DNA of 64,000 nucleotides, from NCBI GenBank assembly GCA_020744425.1, contig JAGMUV010000013.1:744001-808000 (forward strand), in the 5' to 3' direction. The notes beneath the pieces are model-generated. The model was not told where the DNA came from. It made no database searches and was given only the letters and a program-made list of their open reading frames with translations. The stretch is from Dactylonectria macrodidyma. Its lineage: Eukaryota; Ascomycota; Sordariomycetes; Hypocreales; Nectriaceae. The position numbers and the translations under genes were made by a program. Shown here piece after piece: positions 10,689 through 22,151 of the stretch (position 1 is the first letter of the stretch; every line of letters begins with the position of its first letter).

Positions 10689-11743
10689 CTAGGCCTTCTC
10701 GGCCTCCTTCTTGGAGTCCTGGATGGTGGTGTGGCCTATCGGACGAGGCGAGTCGGACATGAACCGGATCGAGTCACGGTCGCAAATGACAATTGGTCGG
10801 CTCTCCTCGCAATATCCGAGAAGGCGGGCGTGGTTGGGCAGAGGCTCAGGCACAGCGTCGGTGAAGCGAATGATGGGCCCGCCGTGGATGGTGAAGCCGA
10901 CGACCTCGCCCCGGAACTCGTCGTCAGGTTCGTCGTCAGGGTTGACGGAAATGGTGTTTCTGCAAGTAAGTTGTTAGACAGGTTTGTCTCAAGAGAGTGG
11001 CATGGTGTTCATACGCTTGGCTCATGGGGGGACCGCATGCGTCGTCCTCGAGGTCAAGCTTCTTTTGTAGCTTGTTCTTCTTGATCCGCTGCTTTGTGCA
11101 GTCGTGGAAGAGGTGTAGGATGCCTGCAATGACGAGAACGGGTGTTCCCAGAGCGAGTGCCCACGGACTATTGTTGCTTCGTGTCAGTCAATGTTCCACA
11201 TCGTTATGTCAGAGGAGTGTACTCACGGGTGGCGGCGGTCGCTTAGCGAATGTGCCAGGGCAAGAATGATGCCGACCATGGCGATGAGGGAGCCGACCTG
11301 TACCATGGTCCAGGTGGACCAGTACAACGAGATGAGGTCTTCGCCGTCGCAGAACTGGAGGGCCATGATGGCGTAGGCCTCCATGATGACGATGCCGCAC
11401 GAGACGACGACACATCCTAGGCAGAGAAAGATGGACTGCCACAGGCGTGCGGAGCGTTTCTTGGAATCGTGTTTGAACCGTTCGAGACTTTCTTGTCCTC
11501 TGCGGGTTGGATATGTTAGTGTTCGGTGCTTCGGCAGGGTGTATGTATGTTGTGTAGGGCCGGGAGGGGGCCTAGAACTCACCGAGTGTAGGTCCACGAA
11601 GCGAGGAACAAGACAAATAGGTTCGAGACGAAGAGAGCCCAGTAGATGATCTTGAACTGCCACCGAACCATGTGCGAAGCAAACCCGGCATAGCGCTCAC
11701 ACAGCTCTTGGCTGATCTCCTGGCGTGTAAAAACGGAAGCCAT
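10689..11743 (-). CDS. Unrecognised membrane protein, about four spans
   Basis: I do not recognise a family. Four exons (11743-11583, 11499-11227, 11167-11015, 10959-10689) joined at GTGAGT, GTGAGT and GTATGA donors give a continuous 285-residue frame. Hydrophobic segments include IIYWALFVSNLFVLFLASW, SIFLCLGCVVVSCGIVIMEA, MVQVGSLIAMVGIILALAH and ALALGTPVLVIAGILHLF. A Lys-rich cytosol-type stretch follows (KQRIKKNKLQKKLD). The last third is soluble and acidic, with DDEPDDEFRGEVVGF and a Lys/Glu-rich end (KKEAEKA). Helices one and two are separated by a charged loop (about residues 55-75). The hydrophobic pattern and clean splice phases argue it is real; the function is unknown. It may be a small four-helix plasma-membrane or vacuolar protein. 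Confidence 0.72.
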
Positions 11744-13990
11744 GTTTGGATGATGTTCGAGTTCAGTCCGTTTGTCTGAGTATCCCTAAGATCATAAAAG
11801 TTGTCCTGCCCTTATCAACAGGAGCAACCTGGACGGGGCATGCCTTGTGCCTTTAGTAGCTGTCGAGAACAAGGGGCTGTGCAGAGAATTGATGCTTCGC
11901 TCAACCCTGTCTCGGAAAACTCACACATACACACACGCCCTGCTCTTGGCCAGGGAGCACAAGATGGCGGCGACCCGCAGAAAATATGACGAAAGTGCTC
12001 GTGCGTGCTGATAAGGAAACGAACGGCATTGTCACGACGACACGCAATGAGCGGCGGAAAGCTGTGCATCTCGCCAAGACCCCCGGAGGAGCGACGATCA
12101 CCCTTGCAGTGGGACTGGGGAAAGCTTCATCCAGACGATTGCGTCGGCGCCTGAAGGGCATATGATGGCATGCCCGTTCTATCGTACTACCGCATACGTA
12201 TTGCCGTGCTATTGAGGTTTCTCGGGGAGACGGCGGCGCCCCGGAGGAGGCTTGGCCCCGGCTAGTTCACTGCGCCGGGAGGGCTGTCGTAAATGATAAA
12301 ATGAGGCTCTGTGCTCTTCCCGGCCAGGTGACATGGATAGAGGCATAGGCATGTGACGTTGGGCAGAAGGGGAAGAAAGAAGAGTTTTTTCTCACACACG
12401 CTTCTTTCTTTCCCATGTTCAGATAAGCCATTGGGCTTCGACCACGAGGCACCCAGGTGTCCATGATTGGGTCGTGTTTCGTCCCGGGATGCGGAAACGG
12501 GAGGGATCCCGTCGGGGCCCGTGATGGGGATGGATCATGGGTCAAGGGCTCTTTCGTCCAGCCAGCCAGAGATCTAAGATTTGATGTTGTACCAAAGTGA
12601 GATCGGGCACCAGTCAATCTTGCAGCTCCCCACCCTCCACTGGCACGCTGAACCCAGTCCGTAAATTGACCAGAGTGTTTGAGTGTCTGCGAGTTGTCTC
12701 TCATCACAAGCGTGTCTGCCGGCTTCAGCGCCCCTGCGAACCCGGACAAGGATCACGACGCCTCTAGCGCGGGCGCCATGCGTCGCCGCCCATCTTGATT
12801 CTTGACTTACTGAGTCACTGCCCTCGTCTGTCTGCTGGCCTTTGCTTGGCTCTCCAGGGAGGCCCTCAGGGTTGAATGGGCTTTGGGGAAATGAAGCGAT
12901 GCCGGGTGTCATCCACTTTGGTCCAACGCGGAAGTGCCTTTGCCAAGCCGGGGGGATAGCTCTGGGATAAGACCCTGGAGTGCTTGTATAGTGGCCAGGG
13001 GACGCCTGCTCGGGTTATTTCAACGATGCTCTGCTAGTCCCGGCGGCGCGTCCCAACCGCTCGGTTACGCCCTTAATTAAACCACCCCCTTGGACGTCAC
13101 CAGGGTCGGGGCCTCTCCTTGCTCTTTGCTCCTTTTTGCAGCAATGCTCCCTGCAGCTTCATTGCTTTTTGCGGCCCTGGGGGGTTCCTTTTCCCTGGGA
13201 TTTTTATGGAAACCCAGCGCAATGGGACGCCGATCGAATGATAATGTCCATCTTGGGCTCAAGTCCCGGTAGAGGCAGAGAAAAACTCAAACGTTGGGCA
13301 CAATTGTATGATCCGGGCTGCTTTGGACCTCATCTTGGTCTCACCCCGTGTTCGGCATCTGTGCAGGGCCGGCATGTGGCAAGCCAAGGATCAGGATTGG
13401 TCCTCCTCTAAGGGCTATTCCGTCTCCCTGCGTTCCAAGAGGCCGCCGCCCGCTTGAAACGAGGACGGGAGTCCGCATTTAGCATGTGTGGCCCCCGAAT
13501 CCAGATGGTTGCACGTTGCGAGACGAACGGGGGGGTGGCACTGAAACAGTTGACAAGAACAAAGTTATCGTATCACAAACGCAGCCCGCAAACCAGTGCA
13601 TTTTCGGACCTAGGCGATGGGGACGAATGCCATCACAGTGTCGGATCTTCTAGCGAGCTAGGAGCTCTGTATTCGTAGGAGGTGTTAACGCCGACCAGGC
13701 CAAGAGGCCAAGGAGCCATCAGCCTCATCCCGTCTGCCGCCAAGGGTGGACCCCCGGCACTTAAAGCTCTTGGCCCGCCAACCCGTCAGGGGAAACAGCG
13801 AGGGGAAACATTGGGCCGTCCAGTGGGGGTTCTCCAAAATTCACCGTGATCTGCAGCCTTACCGGGAGATTTGAGCCATGGTGTTGTGGGCTGGCAACCC
13901 GACTAAACATGAACATCTCTGTTCTCAGCCACGACGAATTACGTCCTTGATCGCGACCGATGGTTTCACGCTCAGAACGGTCGGAAAGCA

Positions 13991-14010
13991 GAGAGAGAGA
14001 GAGAGAGAGA
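13991..14010. repeat. (GA)10 microsatellite
   Basis: Ten uninterrupted GA dinucleotides lie in apparently non-coding DNA, followed by a G-rich stretch. This is a simple-sequence repeat by inspection. Confidence 0.9.
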
Positions 14011-14349
14011 GTGGGGGAGAGATCAACCTCTACGTATTCGACAATCCACCCCTGCCTCTGACATGCGTCGAAGCCACCTCGATCGGTTCTACAAATATGC
14101 CCGTTGTTTGTTCCACAGCCAGGAATGGTGGAACCGCGCCGCGTCACCAGCTTCTTCGATGACGGAATATGGAAGCCAAGACGTCGTCCCTTCTCCGGTG
14201 CGGGTTGTGGCAAACAGCTGTGAATAGCTCAACAAGGAAGAATCAGGCTAGCTGCAGCAACGCACGTATATTCTCTCCATCGCGATGAACCCCGGCCAAG
14301 CTTTTCGCATCACCAAACAAGCGCAGCGGGATGGCTTAGTGAGGATCAA

Positions 14350-14374
14350 CCCCCCCCCCCCCCCCCCCCCCCCC
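14350..14374. repeat. C homopolymer, 25 bases
   Basis: An uninterrupted run of 25 C residues is preceded by AGGATCAA and followed by TTCGG. No comparable run occurs elsewhere in the window. The length should be treated with caution because homopolymers are prone to sequencing and assembly error. On the minus strand it is a G-run able in principle to form a G-quadruplex. Confidence 0.85.
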
Positions 14375-15425
14375 TTCGGACAATGAAGCATCCGGGACGT
14401 AGTGCTACCCGCCCATGGGGGGCGCCCGACCACAAAGAATAAGCCTATCGATAACCTTAATGAGTAAAGGGCTCCAGAAGCGGAAACCAATCTCAACAGT
14501 CTGTCGCTGCAGATGCACTATTGGGAGCCACAGAAGGGTGTGTCGGCCCTTCCTTCTCCCAATGGCGCACCTTGTCTCATCCTAAACCGGCCTCAGGTTC
14601 GACTGCATTCCAGCAAAGCCGCCGTGCGGACCTGCGGAGCCGACTCTCTACACAGCCCCAAGGACCCCCAGCTAGATTTATTGATGTCATTTATCACGAA
14701 GAAGCTACTGTTTTTTCTTATCGCGATCGTCACGTTGGCTTCCGGTGGTTGGCACTTGACGACATGTCACCGCACGAGCTTGCGAGTCAGGTCGAGTCCC
14801 CACGTCGATCTCCCCCCGGGGCCCCATAAGCGAAGGTTCGAGTGACCATGACAAAATTATAGCCAAGAGATTCAGTTGAGATGCTCTTCTGCTGAAATTG
14901 AGTGAGACAGTTGAGGCGGGCTAGTGAGTCGAGCCAAGAGCTTTTCTGGACACGAATCGCTTGACCCACCCACGCGCTCCTACTCATGTGCAACGGCAGT
15001 GGTTGATTTCGGAGCGCTTTTGCTCGTTTGCCTGGCTCTCTTAGCTTCACCGCCGGAAGTGCCAAGAGAATCTAGGTAAGTTGTCACATGCATCTCATCT
15101 TTGAGCCACCCGAGAATGGAGTCCCGTGGGTTGCGAGTTGCGACATGGCTCTTGGCATTGCGTCCTCGATGAGACATTGCCGTGATAGCGGGCTGCATCA
15201 CATAGTTGGCTTACGTGGACAACTGCCTGTCTAAACCTAGTCGATGTCATACATTGTAGATCGTTGTATAGGAGGCTCCTGAGCGACCAATGACCCCCAA
15301 GCTTGCCCCTGTGTGAGAGATGGTTCTTGAAGATGAATGCGCATGATGAAAGGTACAGTTGACTCATGAGACCCTCGTCCACTCATGAACTAGTTACGCA
15401 CACGGAATCTGTTTTTAGATGATTC

Positions 15426-16950
15426 TTAAAGATTCATAAATACACCAAGCGCTAGGCAAATCGAAGAACTAAGGCAAAGGCGCCCAATTATCGACTTCCA
15501 TGGTTCAAGTTCCTTCTTCAAGATCCAGCGAATACCTCGTAAGACTCTAGGGTACTGATACATAATTAGTGATTCACGCCTTCCTCCTAATACCCTCAGC
15601 GCTTCTTGGCTTTTTGATATAACGGCTGGGGAGTGCCTATCTGGTTCATAGTCCATATTATAAAGAAGTTGTGCCGACTCGTTGACAATAAGTGTTATCA
15701 GTTCCTTCTTTGGCTGTAGTAGTTTCATGTTGACTTGAAGGTGGCTGACGCTCGCGATCGATGGAACAGCCACAACAGGCTCCTGGAGTGTCACGCCTTC
15801 ATTTCGTCCACTGTGGCTCTGGACGAGGTCTATTCCTGCTACAACACCCACGATATCTTGAAGATGTTGGGAATGTTGGCGGCCGTCCGGGCCAACGAAG
15901 TAATGCACTTGACCAGACCGAAGAGTGCCTATGTCGTAGGCCATGACATTGCCCAAATTAGTTGTCGGGTGTTCTAAAGCGCATAGGCTGCGCTTACCCG
16001 TGTGACTGACCTTTCTTTTCCCTCCCCTGAAACAGGCGCACCCTTCGACTGACTTGATTGACGGATGCGTAATTCGGGTTGAAGGGTCCACAAACTATAG
16101 TGTCCCGGGGTTCAAGAATCAATTTGGGAGAGAAATCGAATTGATGACCTAGGATCGGACATTGGCTGCGAGAACTCAAATATAGTAAGACCTCTGACGA
16201 CTTTCATTTCGCCTTTCGGTAGAACAGACATGCGTGCTGTGTCGCGGTATAGCGGATACTATGAAGTCTGCTGTTTGCTGCCTGTGATGCGACTGCAGGG
16301 ATATGGCTACCCCATATGGCCCTTAGATTCTTGTTGGAGCCTAAGGGGAACCAGAATGATTGATCATCTACGTCCATATTGATTACCAGGGTGGATGAGT
16401 TGTTGAATTTGTACATGTGCACAGTATCGTAAAGACCCTCAGATCATCGCAGCTAATTGTGGTTGGAAACGAGACACTGACATTGACGAAACATGCTTCG
16501 TTGCCTGAGACGACGTACCCAAAGCCTTGGGCGCTAAAGACATAACTCTCGTTGCAGAAGTTTGGATAAAGAATCTGGAGTTTTAGACAGACGTGATTTC
16601 ATGTTGCGCAATCAATGGGCCCATCTACCGATTACTCGGTCTGTTGAGTAGCAAAAACTTGATTATAGAATCCCGTAGATTGGATTGGAGGCTGTCCATG
16701 AACCCGAATAAGCGACGATTGTGTTCTTGGATGTTCATTGCATCGGGCCCATTCAGGGTGCGACGCGACAATTCGAGGACTTCGAAATGAGGCCGTATGG
16801 CTTCATCGAAAGCTGAAACCAATGCATGTGCGCGGAAAGATAGAGCCTTGTCTTTAAAGTTCTTCGTGACTCTTTTGGTTTCTTCCATAAGAACATCAGC
16901 TGTCGTCGGCCCTGTCTAGCTCGCGGAGGAAGCTATAGCTGCGGGGGACG
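15426..16950 (-). pseudogene. Possible decayed or unresolved minus-strand gene
   Basis: Several minus-strand stretches have protein-like composition: ENHRRLFGF-type sequence at 16888-16625, NFCNESYVFSAQGFGYVVSG around 16550-16480, NMDVDDQSFWFPLGSNKNLR at about 16390-16330, and VMAYDIGTLRSGQVHYFVGP at about 15950-15890. They lie in different frames separated by stops. I could not find splice sites that join them all cleanly. I therefore record a possible remnant rather than a gene. It could also be a multi-exon gene of a family I do not recognise. No function is assigned. Confidence 0.25.
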
Positions 16951-18357
16951 GAATGCCAAAAAGCCGTCCTTCGCATTCTTGAAGTTCATCCGAGCCATCA
17001 AGTGGACCAGATTCTGTAACCTGGGCCATGGCGCCAATCAAACGAAGAGATGCATTTCACTAGAAAAATATGTCTACATTTGATGTAGTCAGTCTACCAA
17101 GCGAGAGTATAAAATGGGGATGGGTACTCCAAAGGTTGGACTCAGAGACCGGCAGACATTGGTTGACATTTTATTTAGCATAGCCCTTGGCCGCACGGTA
17201 AGGCAACCTCAGGCCGGAGCCTGTAATGTAAAACGCCATTTACCATGTTGGGTAAGCTGCCTTCTGAAGGGAAGAAACACTGACCAATGGCCTCTACAGC
17301 CCTGTGCTCGCCTCACCACACACTCGTCGTGGCTCTCCACTGAATCTGACTACCTCATGGACCTGCTTCGATTTTAGACCGCAAGTAATAGACAAAGGGC
17401 TGAAGGCAGTTATGGTGGTCGACACCGGGGTTTGCGGTGGCTGCTGAGAGGCGTCCATCCTGGTCACGGAGCCTGGTACAATTACGCTCGTGAAATCTTC
17501 TGCACCTGAACCCCAAGACGTAGGCGTCATGCCCTTCGTGTGAAATTGTAGCTATTGGTAGATCAAGAGAATGACTGACATTCAATTTCTTCTCATGGAC
17601 ACGACGAGGTACGCGATGCCTGGGGGCAAGATAAAAGAACCGTCAGCTGCCCTCGATGCATTGGGTTGTACTGGGTGGGCTAGACGTCATGATGCGTCTA
17701 TGTGCGTCCAATCATTTCAAAGCCGACGGTGAGGTTTCAAGAGCTGTGATCACAGCCGAACTTCGTTGGCCTCAAATCGCGCAATCCAATATCTTCGTAA
17801 GGCAACGAAGGGGTCTGTATTTACGCCAAGGGCCAGTAAGCTTTGCCCAGGGCAGCCTCATCACTGCCTACAATTTACCGGTCAAGTGATCTGTCAGTAG
17901 TCGATTGTCGACAGCCAACACGGATCACGCTTGAGAGGAGGAAGATAAACACATCCTATTGAGCCTCAAGTATCTCTACCTGTCACATCACTACGATCTC
18001 CGTGTGTAGCAACTCCCAATCCTAAGACGAGGTCAAGTTGATAGCTGGACACCCATGGGCACTAATATTTGGTGAAATGCAAGCCATGTCACCCTGCGTC
18101 GAAGGTTGGAGCTAAGGCACTGCGCAGGCCTACCTCTTTGGGCGCCCGGCAGTATTGTACTCTGGTCCTGCCGCCGAATTCCTCAGCGAAGACTGCCCAG
18201 CCCCTTGACGGCACAACTTCCCTCCTCAAACAAAAGATCTCCGGCTACTTTGATTCATGGCATTTGAAAGAAAATAAGTATCTGTATTAGATCTTAATTC
18301 GAGCTTACAACACCTTTCATCTAAACGAAGTTAAGGACGAAACCTCCCTCCGACAAC

Positions 18358-18708
18358 ATGGCCGGGCTACTAGAGCTCCTCCTGAAGCTCTTCAAGAGCT
18401 CCGAAGCCGAAGGCCACGGTAACCGGCCCGGCAACCTCTCCGGAAACACTTTGCAGATCAACGCTTCTGTTGGCCTCAAGTCGGACCAGACTATCATCCA
18501 ACAACCGCCCGAAGGACCGTCATTGATACTAGCCGCTGGGGCAGTTGCTATTAGCACAGTCGCAGCGACTCTTCTACTCAATCAACAATCCGCCCCTCAA
18601 CACGATGGCGAAAGATTCGCACGGGCCGGCGAGGAGTCTGCGCGCAGCATCGCGAATGAAGTGATGGGAACTGGACGTAAGGGATATGGCCGAGAGAGAT
18701 ATGACTGA
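18358..18708 (+). CDS. Unrecognised small single-span protein (trio gene A)
   Basis: This single open frame of 116 residues matches no family I know. It starts with a Leu-rich amphipathic helix (MAGLLELLLKLFKS). A Gly/Asn/Gln-rich stretch follows (residues 21-50) containing GNTLQINASVGL and SDQTIIQQPP. One predicted membrane span (about 55-74, SLILAAGAVAISTVAATLLL) precedes a charged tail rich in Arg and Glu. A possible donor (GTAAGG at 18676) near the end could change the last residues. It is convergent with trio gene B, 124 bases away. The Asn/Gln-rich stretch beside a span recalls small membrane-active fungal proteins with amyloid-type motifs, but no known motif is matched; this is inference only. 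Confidence 0.5.
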   Translation: MAGLLELLLKLFKSSEAEGHGNRPGNLSGNTLQINASVGLKSDQTIIQQPPEGPSLILAAGAVAISTVAATLLLNQQSAPQHDGERFARAGEESARSIANEVMGTGRKGYGRERYD

Positions 18709-18832
18709 CAGTGCCTCCGAAGTAGGAGGACTGGGAATGGGTTGACAGATTCTTGATTCACATGGACGCACAGCACGAAGAGTGTGAACATCATTGAAGC
18801 TACATCTAGTCCGAATGCAATTATCGATAAGT

Positions 18833-19511
18833 CTATCTTGCCCACTGTAGTAATTTCCACCGCCAGCCGTCTAATTCGTCGCTGTTGGCGTCTACGGCAC
18901 GTTGTTCACGGCTCTCAACCCCCGTATACAGGCTGCTCAGCCTGAATGAGATGCTGCGACTGACACGAATCACCAACTCGTTCTGGAGAACAAAGCACAC
19001 CGCAAACGCGACCAGAGCGAACGTGGTAGCGGACTTGCATCTCGATCGCGCGCGCTCCAGATTGCGTATCAAGAGGTGGGAGCTGCGATCCAAGGCATGC
19101 TCCGTCCACTGCGACACCGCGTCTGCCGGAAAGAGAGCGTTGGCAACCCAGGGTGCGACCCAGGATGAGAAAGATGCGCTAAAAAAAAGCCTGTCAGCAC
19201 AGCTATCATCGCCTTAATCCATACAGAAGGTGTTTGGTCGCCTACATGCCGCCGCCGACTCCCCAGTTGCGCAACCTATTGGCCTCGGCCTCTTTCCCAA
19301 TATTTGCCACCTCTTTTTCCAGGGGTCGCAGATTCTCTAGCACGATCTCCGACTGCTGCTTGATGCGCAGCCCGAGCCCCGGATCTCCGCTGGGCGGTCT
19401 GTCTAGAAGACTTAGGTAGACCTGCAACGCGGTCCGTGATGCCTCGAGCTTGGTTTCAAGCCCATACTCCACGAAGCGGGTGGGAGGCGGTAGACCGAAA
19501 GAGTCGGACAT
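18833..19511 (-). CDS. Unrecognised helical membrane protein (trio gene B)
   Basis: Two exons (19511-19246 and 19178-18833) join across a 67-nt intron (donor GTAGGC, acceptor TTTTTTTTAG) in phase 2, giving 203 residues. The unspliced frame stops immediately after the donor, which supports splicing. Residues 1-80 are charged and helical (LEASRTALQVYLSLLDRPP, then LENLRPLEKEVANIGKEAEA). Residues 85-106 form a Gly/Ala/Trp-rich hydrophobic segment (GVGGGIASFSSWVAPWVANA). A basic stretch (RNLERARSRCK) precedes a clear span at 140-154 (ATTFALVAFAVCFVL). No family is recognised. It is divergent from trio gene C (431 bases between start codons) and convergent with gene A. Confidence 0.6.
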
Positions 19512-19942
19512 TGTGTAGTTGGTTTTCGACGAACAGTAGGCGGGTGGAATGGTGTGCTGAAGTCAGCATTCAGCCGTCTGGTATTTATGCCTCGTGTTGA
19601 TTATAACATGAGGATGGCTGCATGTTTTGCGCGCGCTGAACCTGGCGTCATGTGTGTTGGCGCATTGTTATTGGTTCACGATTCTAAGCCACGTACGAGC
19701 GGTTGAAACAGGCTGCGGCGAACTGCATGTGCGAACGAGATGTGCTGGCTGATTAGCCAGCTGCCTGACCTCGCCTTACATTGCCTAATGAGCGTAACAG
19801 GTTGCAGCAGAAGAAAGGCAGTTCGCTATCCAGCATGAGCGAGATGTCCTTTTGATCCCCGACCATCCGTTTGTCATTCTTTCGAAACACATTTCCCCCC
19901 GCAACCAATTCGATTTGGCCGTCGGCTCTTTCTTAGACGACA
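19512..19942. promoter_or_regulatory. Shared divergent promoter of trio genes B and C
   Basis: These 431 bases separate two divergently transcribed unrecognised genes and should hold both promoters. I see no clear TATA box and no long inverted repeat. The arrangement would allow co-regulation. Confidence 0.4.
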
Positions 19943-21657
19943 ATGGGTCATATGAATCTTGATTCCAAGAAACCTGGTGGTCCTCCCCAGTCCGCCACCA
20001 TTGTGGGCTGGGATCACCACCTCATTATCAAAGGATTCTCGTGTACTAATCGCCCTGACGCCGTCAGCTTCAACGTTGGCGAGTTTCTACACAAGCTGTA
20101 CAATGGACAGGGCTTAGCCCCGTTGAAATACGGCTATCACACCATCACGGAGAATGCAGGCGAGGGCATCGGAATGACATTACAGGTAAGCATGCCGGCA
20201 CTTGTGTTGCGAAGTTCGCCACCCAGGTGTGTCACAAGCAGCCAAGGTGCGGGACTCCAATTCTAACTAGCATTTGCGGAACAGTTGTCCTTTGCCGTCG
20301 AGGACGGAACTACTATTTCCATTGATGCCGCTCTTCGAAGTTTCTGCCACAAGTTCTTCAATGCTTCCGATCATTCCGTTTGTCAACAGCTGTCCACCTT
20401 CGGAATGTATGGGTTCTCTCCCCAAGAGGAAAAGATAAAATACTTCTGGTATGAAGCAATGTTCAAATGGATGGGCTCGTACAGAGTGGAGAAGCTTGCG
20501 GACATCGAGGCCAACCTAGCAGCGGCTCGAAGCAGCGGGACTTTGGGAAGCTGGATACCCTCTTGGTAATTTATGCCCTTGGAAGCACTTTGAAGCTTCA
20601 ACCCTTGAAAACTTTGACTTAATCTCTGTGTAGGACGGGCGGGTTGCTGTTTGCTCTGTCTCTTGGCGGGACCTGGGCCGCAACTCGCATGTTCGGGCCC
20701 CCGGTTGCGCAAGAGATCCACCCAGAGATTATTGGGACGATCCATAACATCATGATAGACGTGGTGGGTATATGTTGGGTTTTTTTTTAAATTGTCACTC
20801 GTTCACGCAGCTAATCATCGTACCATGGCAGGCACGTGACAAAAGTCAGTCAGCGTACGATACGGCTCGCTCAGCCCGTACTCAGTGCATGATGATTGTA
20901 AACATTATGGAGAGGGTAGTAACGACCCTGAATGAAACTCCCAGTAGGTGTGCCCGTAATATATCATGACCAGGAAGAAAGCTGACAACTGTTTGATCTT
21001 AAGCCAATGACCGACCTCAGATGGTTCTCCACCGAGACGCTACAATGCATCTCATCGGACTCTTCGAGTCCGGTTACGGAGCTGTTACGGTATGTGTAGA
21101 TGCTGTGCTAGCTTTCCAAAAGGCGAGAGAGTTACATGCAATGAACCTACTGTACGCTACAGTACGATCGGCGACGACGGGCTTGAACTTTATCGCGTTG
21201 GCTGAAGTGGCCGAGATCCCTCAGGTGACTGTCTGGACATCGGGGTTCAGCTTTCTTTTCTCCGTCGGACAGATGATTTTTTCGGCGGGGAAGACGTATG
21301 AAACCGAACAGCAGCGACAGAAATGGGACAAGGGTATGCTGAATCCCCCCAACACGACTGCAGAGTTAAAGTCGACTCTTAGCTGACATTCTGATCTCAG
21401 TTGCTGTTTTCGTTGCTGCAAGTATGAGGATTGCTCAGGGCTGCGAATACTACCTCAGATGGACGTACAACTCGGGGGTATCTAATGGAGAACACACCTC
21501 TCAGTATTATAATGAACTTCGCGATCTGATGCAAGATATGGGCGCGAGTGAACCTCTACCAGAGGATTGCACTCCAGAGGCTATCCGTGCAAGACTTGTT
21601 CAGTGTGCTGATACACTTAATGTACAGAAGGAGAAGCTTATTGACAGTTTAACATGA
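19943..21657 (+). CDS. Unrecognised 450-residue protein with hydrophobic C-terminal half (trio gene C)
   Basis: Six exons (19943-20185, 20285-20565, 20634-20763, 20832-20943, 21004-21333, 21401-21657) join in consistent phases. All donors are GT (GTAAGC, GTAATT, GTGGGT, GTAGGT, GTATGC). The N-terminal 170 residues are soluble, with VGWDHHLIIKGFSCTNRPDA, YGYHTITENAGEGIGMTLQL and SIDAALRSFCHKFF. From residue 175 on come hydrophobic helices (TGGLLFALSLGGTWAATRMF, SGFSFLFSVGQMIFSAG, KVAVFVAASMRIAQGC) separated by amphipathic helical stretches. I recognise no domain. The clean phases and even amino-acid composition show it is a real, maintained gene. The helical, partly membrane-seeking C-terminal half beside genes A and B suggests a membrane-acting module; this is inference. 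Confidence 0.65.
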
Positions 21658-22151
21658 CCGACATTATGGGTGAGTGGTCAATACAGGCGGGTGACTAAAC
21701 TTAAATTGACACAATTTCTGCCGCGAGCCTATACCCTTTGCAGTGTCCGATTGGGGGTGTGTCTGTTCATCGTTGCGCTGGGACACTATTCTAAAAGCCT
21801 ACGCATCCTATGTATGGAAGTAGCTAGAAGGATATTGCGGCAAAAATTGGATAGTGTGATCGCACGATCTCTATAGAAATCTGCAAGGATAAATCGATAT
21901 AAAGGCCCATTTCTGATAGTATGTGGTGCATGGTTGCTTAGTTAAAGGCAAATTTGGACCCTGGCTGTCAAGGAACAAAGGGACTCGGACCGGAAAAACG
22001 TAAACGCCAAAATGGCCACTGCCCCACCTCCGCACCATCCCCATCTTCAATGCAGATGATCTCGTGGCCAAAGGCAAAGGCTCAAGTCGACCATCTCGTG
22101 ATACCCTTTTCCTTCCCAGCGCGGCCTCTCTCGAGTCGCTAATCCGTCGCC
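21658..22151. other. Intergenic, SRP54 promoter
   Basis: These 494 bases lie between the trio gene C stop and the SRP54 start. I see no coding frame. The last 100 bases are C-rich (tcgtgatacccttttccttcc), typical of a housekeeping leader. Confidence 0.5.

Larger units (their letters stand above)
11744..18357. other. Gene-poor accessory region
   Basis: About 6.6 kb has no gene I can support. It contains a (GA)10 microsatellite, a 25-base C homopolymer and, between about 15400 and 17600, minus-strand frames that look partly coding but do not assemble into one gene without frame breaks. Examples are KNFKDKALSFRAHALVSAF near 16850 and NFCNESYVFSAQGFGYVVSG near 16500. These may be remnants of decayed genes or exons of a gene I cannot resolve. 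No transposase or reverse transcriptase motif was seen. Confidence 0.4.

Noticed and set aside
13761..14213. 150-codon minus-strand frame
   Set aside because: Its Leu/Ser repeats come from the GA microsatellite; there is no family similarity.
15426..16091. 221-codon minus-strand frame as an intact gene
   Set aside because: No recognisable domain and no good start context; kept only as part of a possible remnant.
11744..18357. Transposon or RIP-degraded repeat
   Set aside because: No transposase or reverse transcriptase motif and no terminal repeats were seen, and base composition by eye is not strongly A/T-biased; a computed RIP index would be needed.
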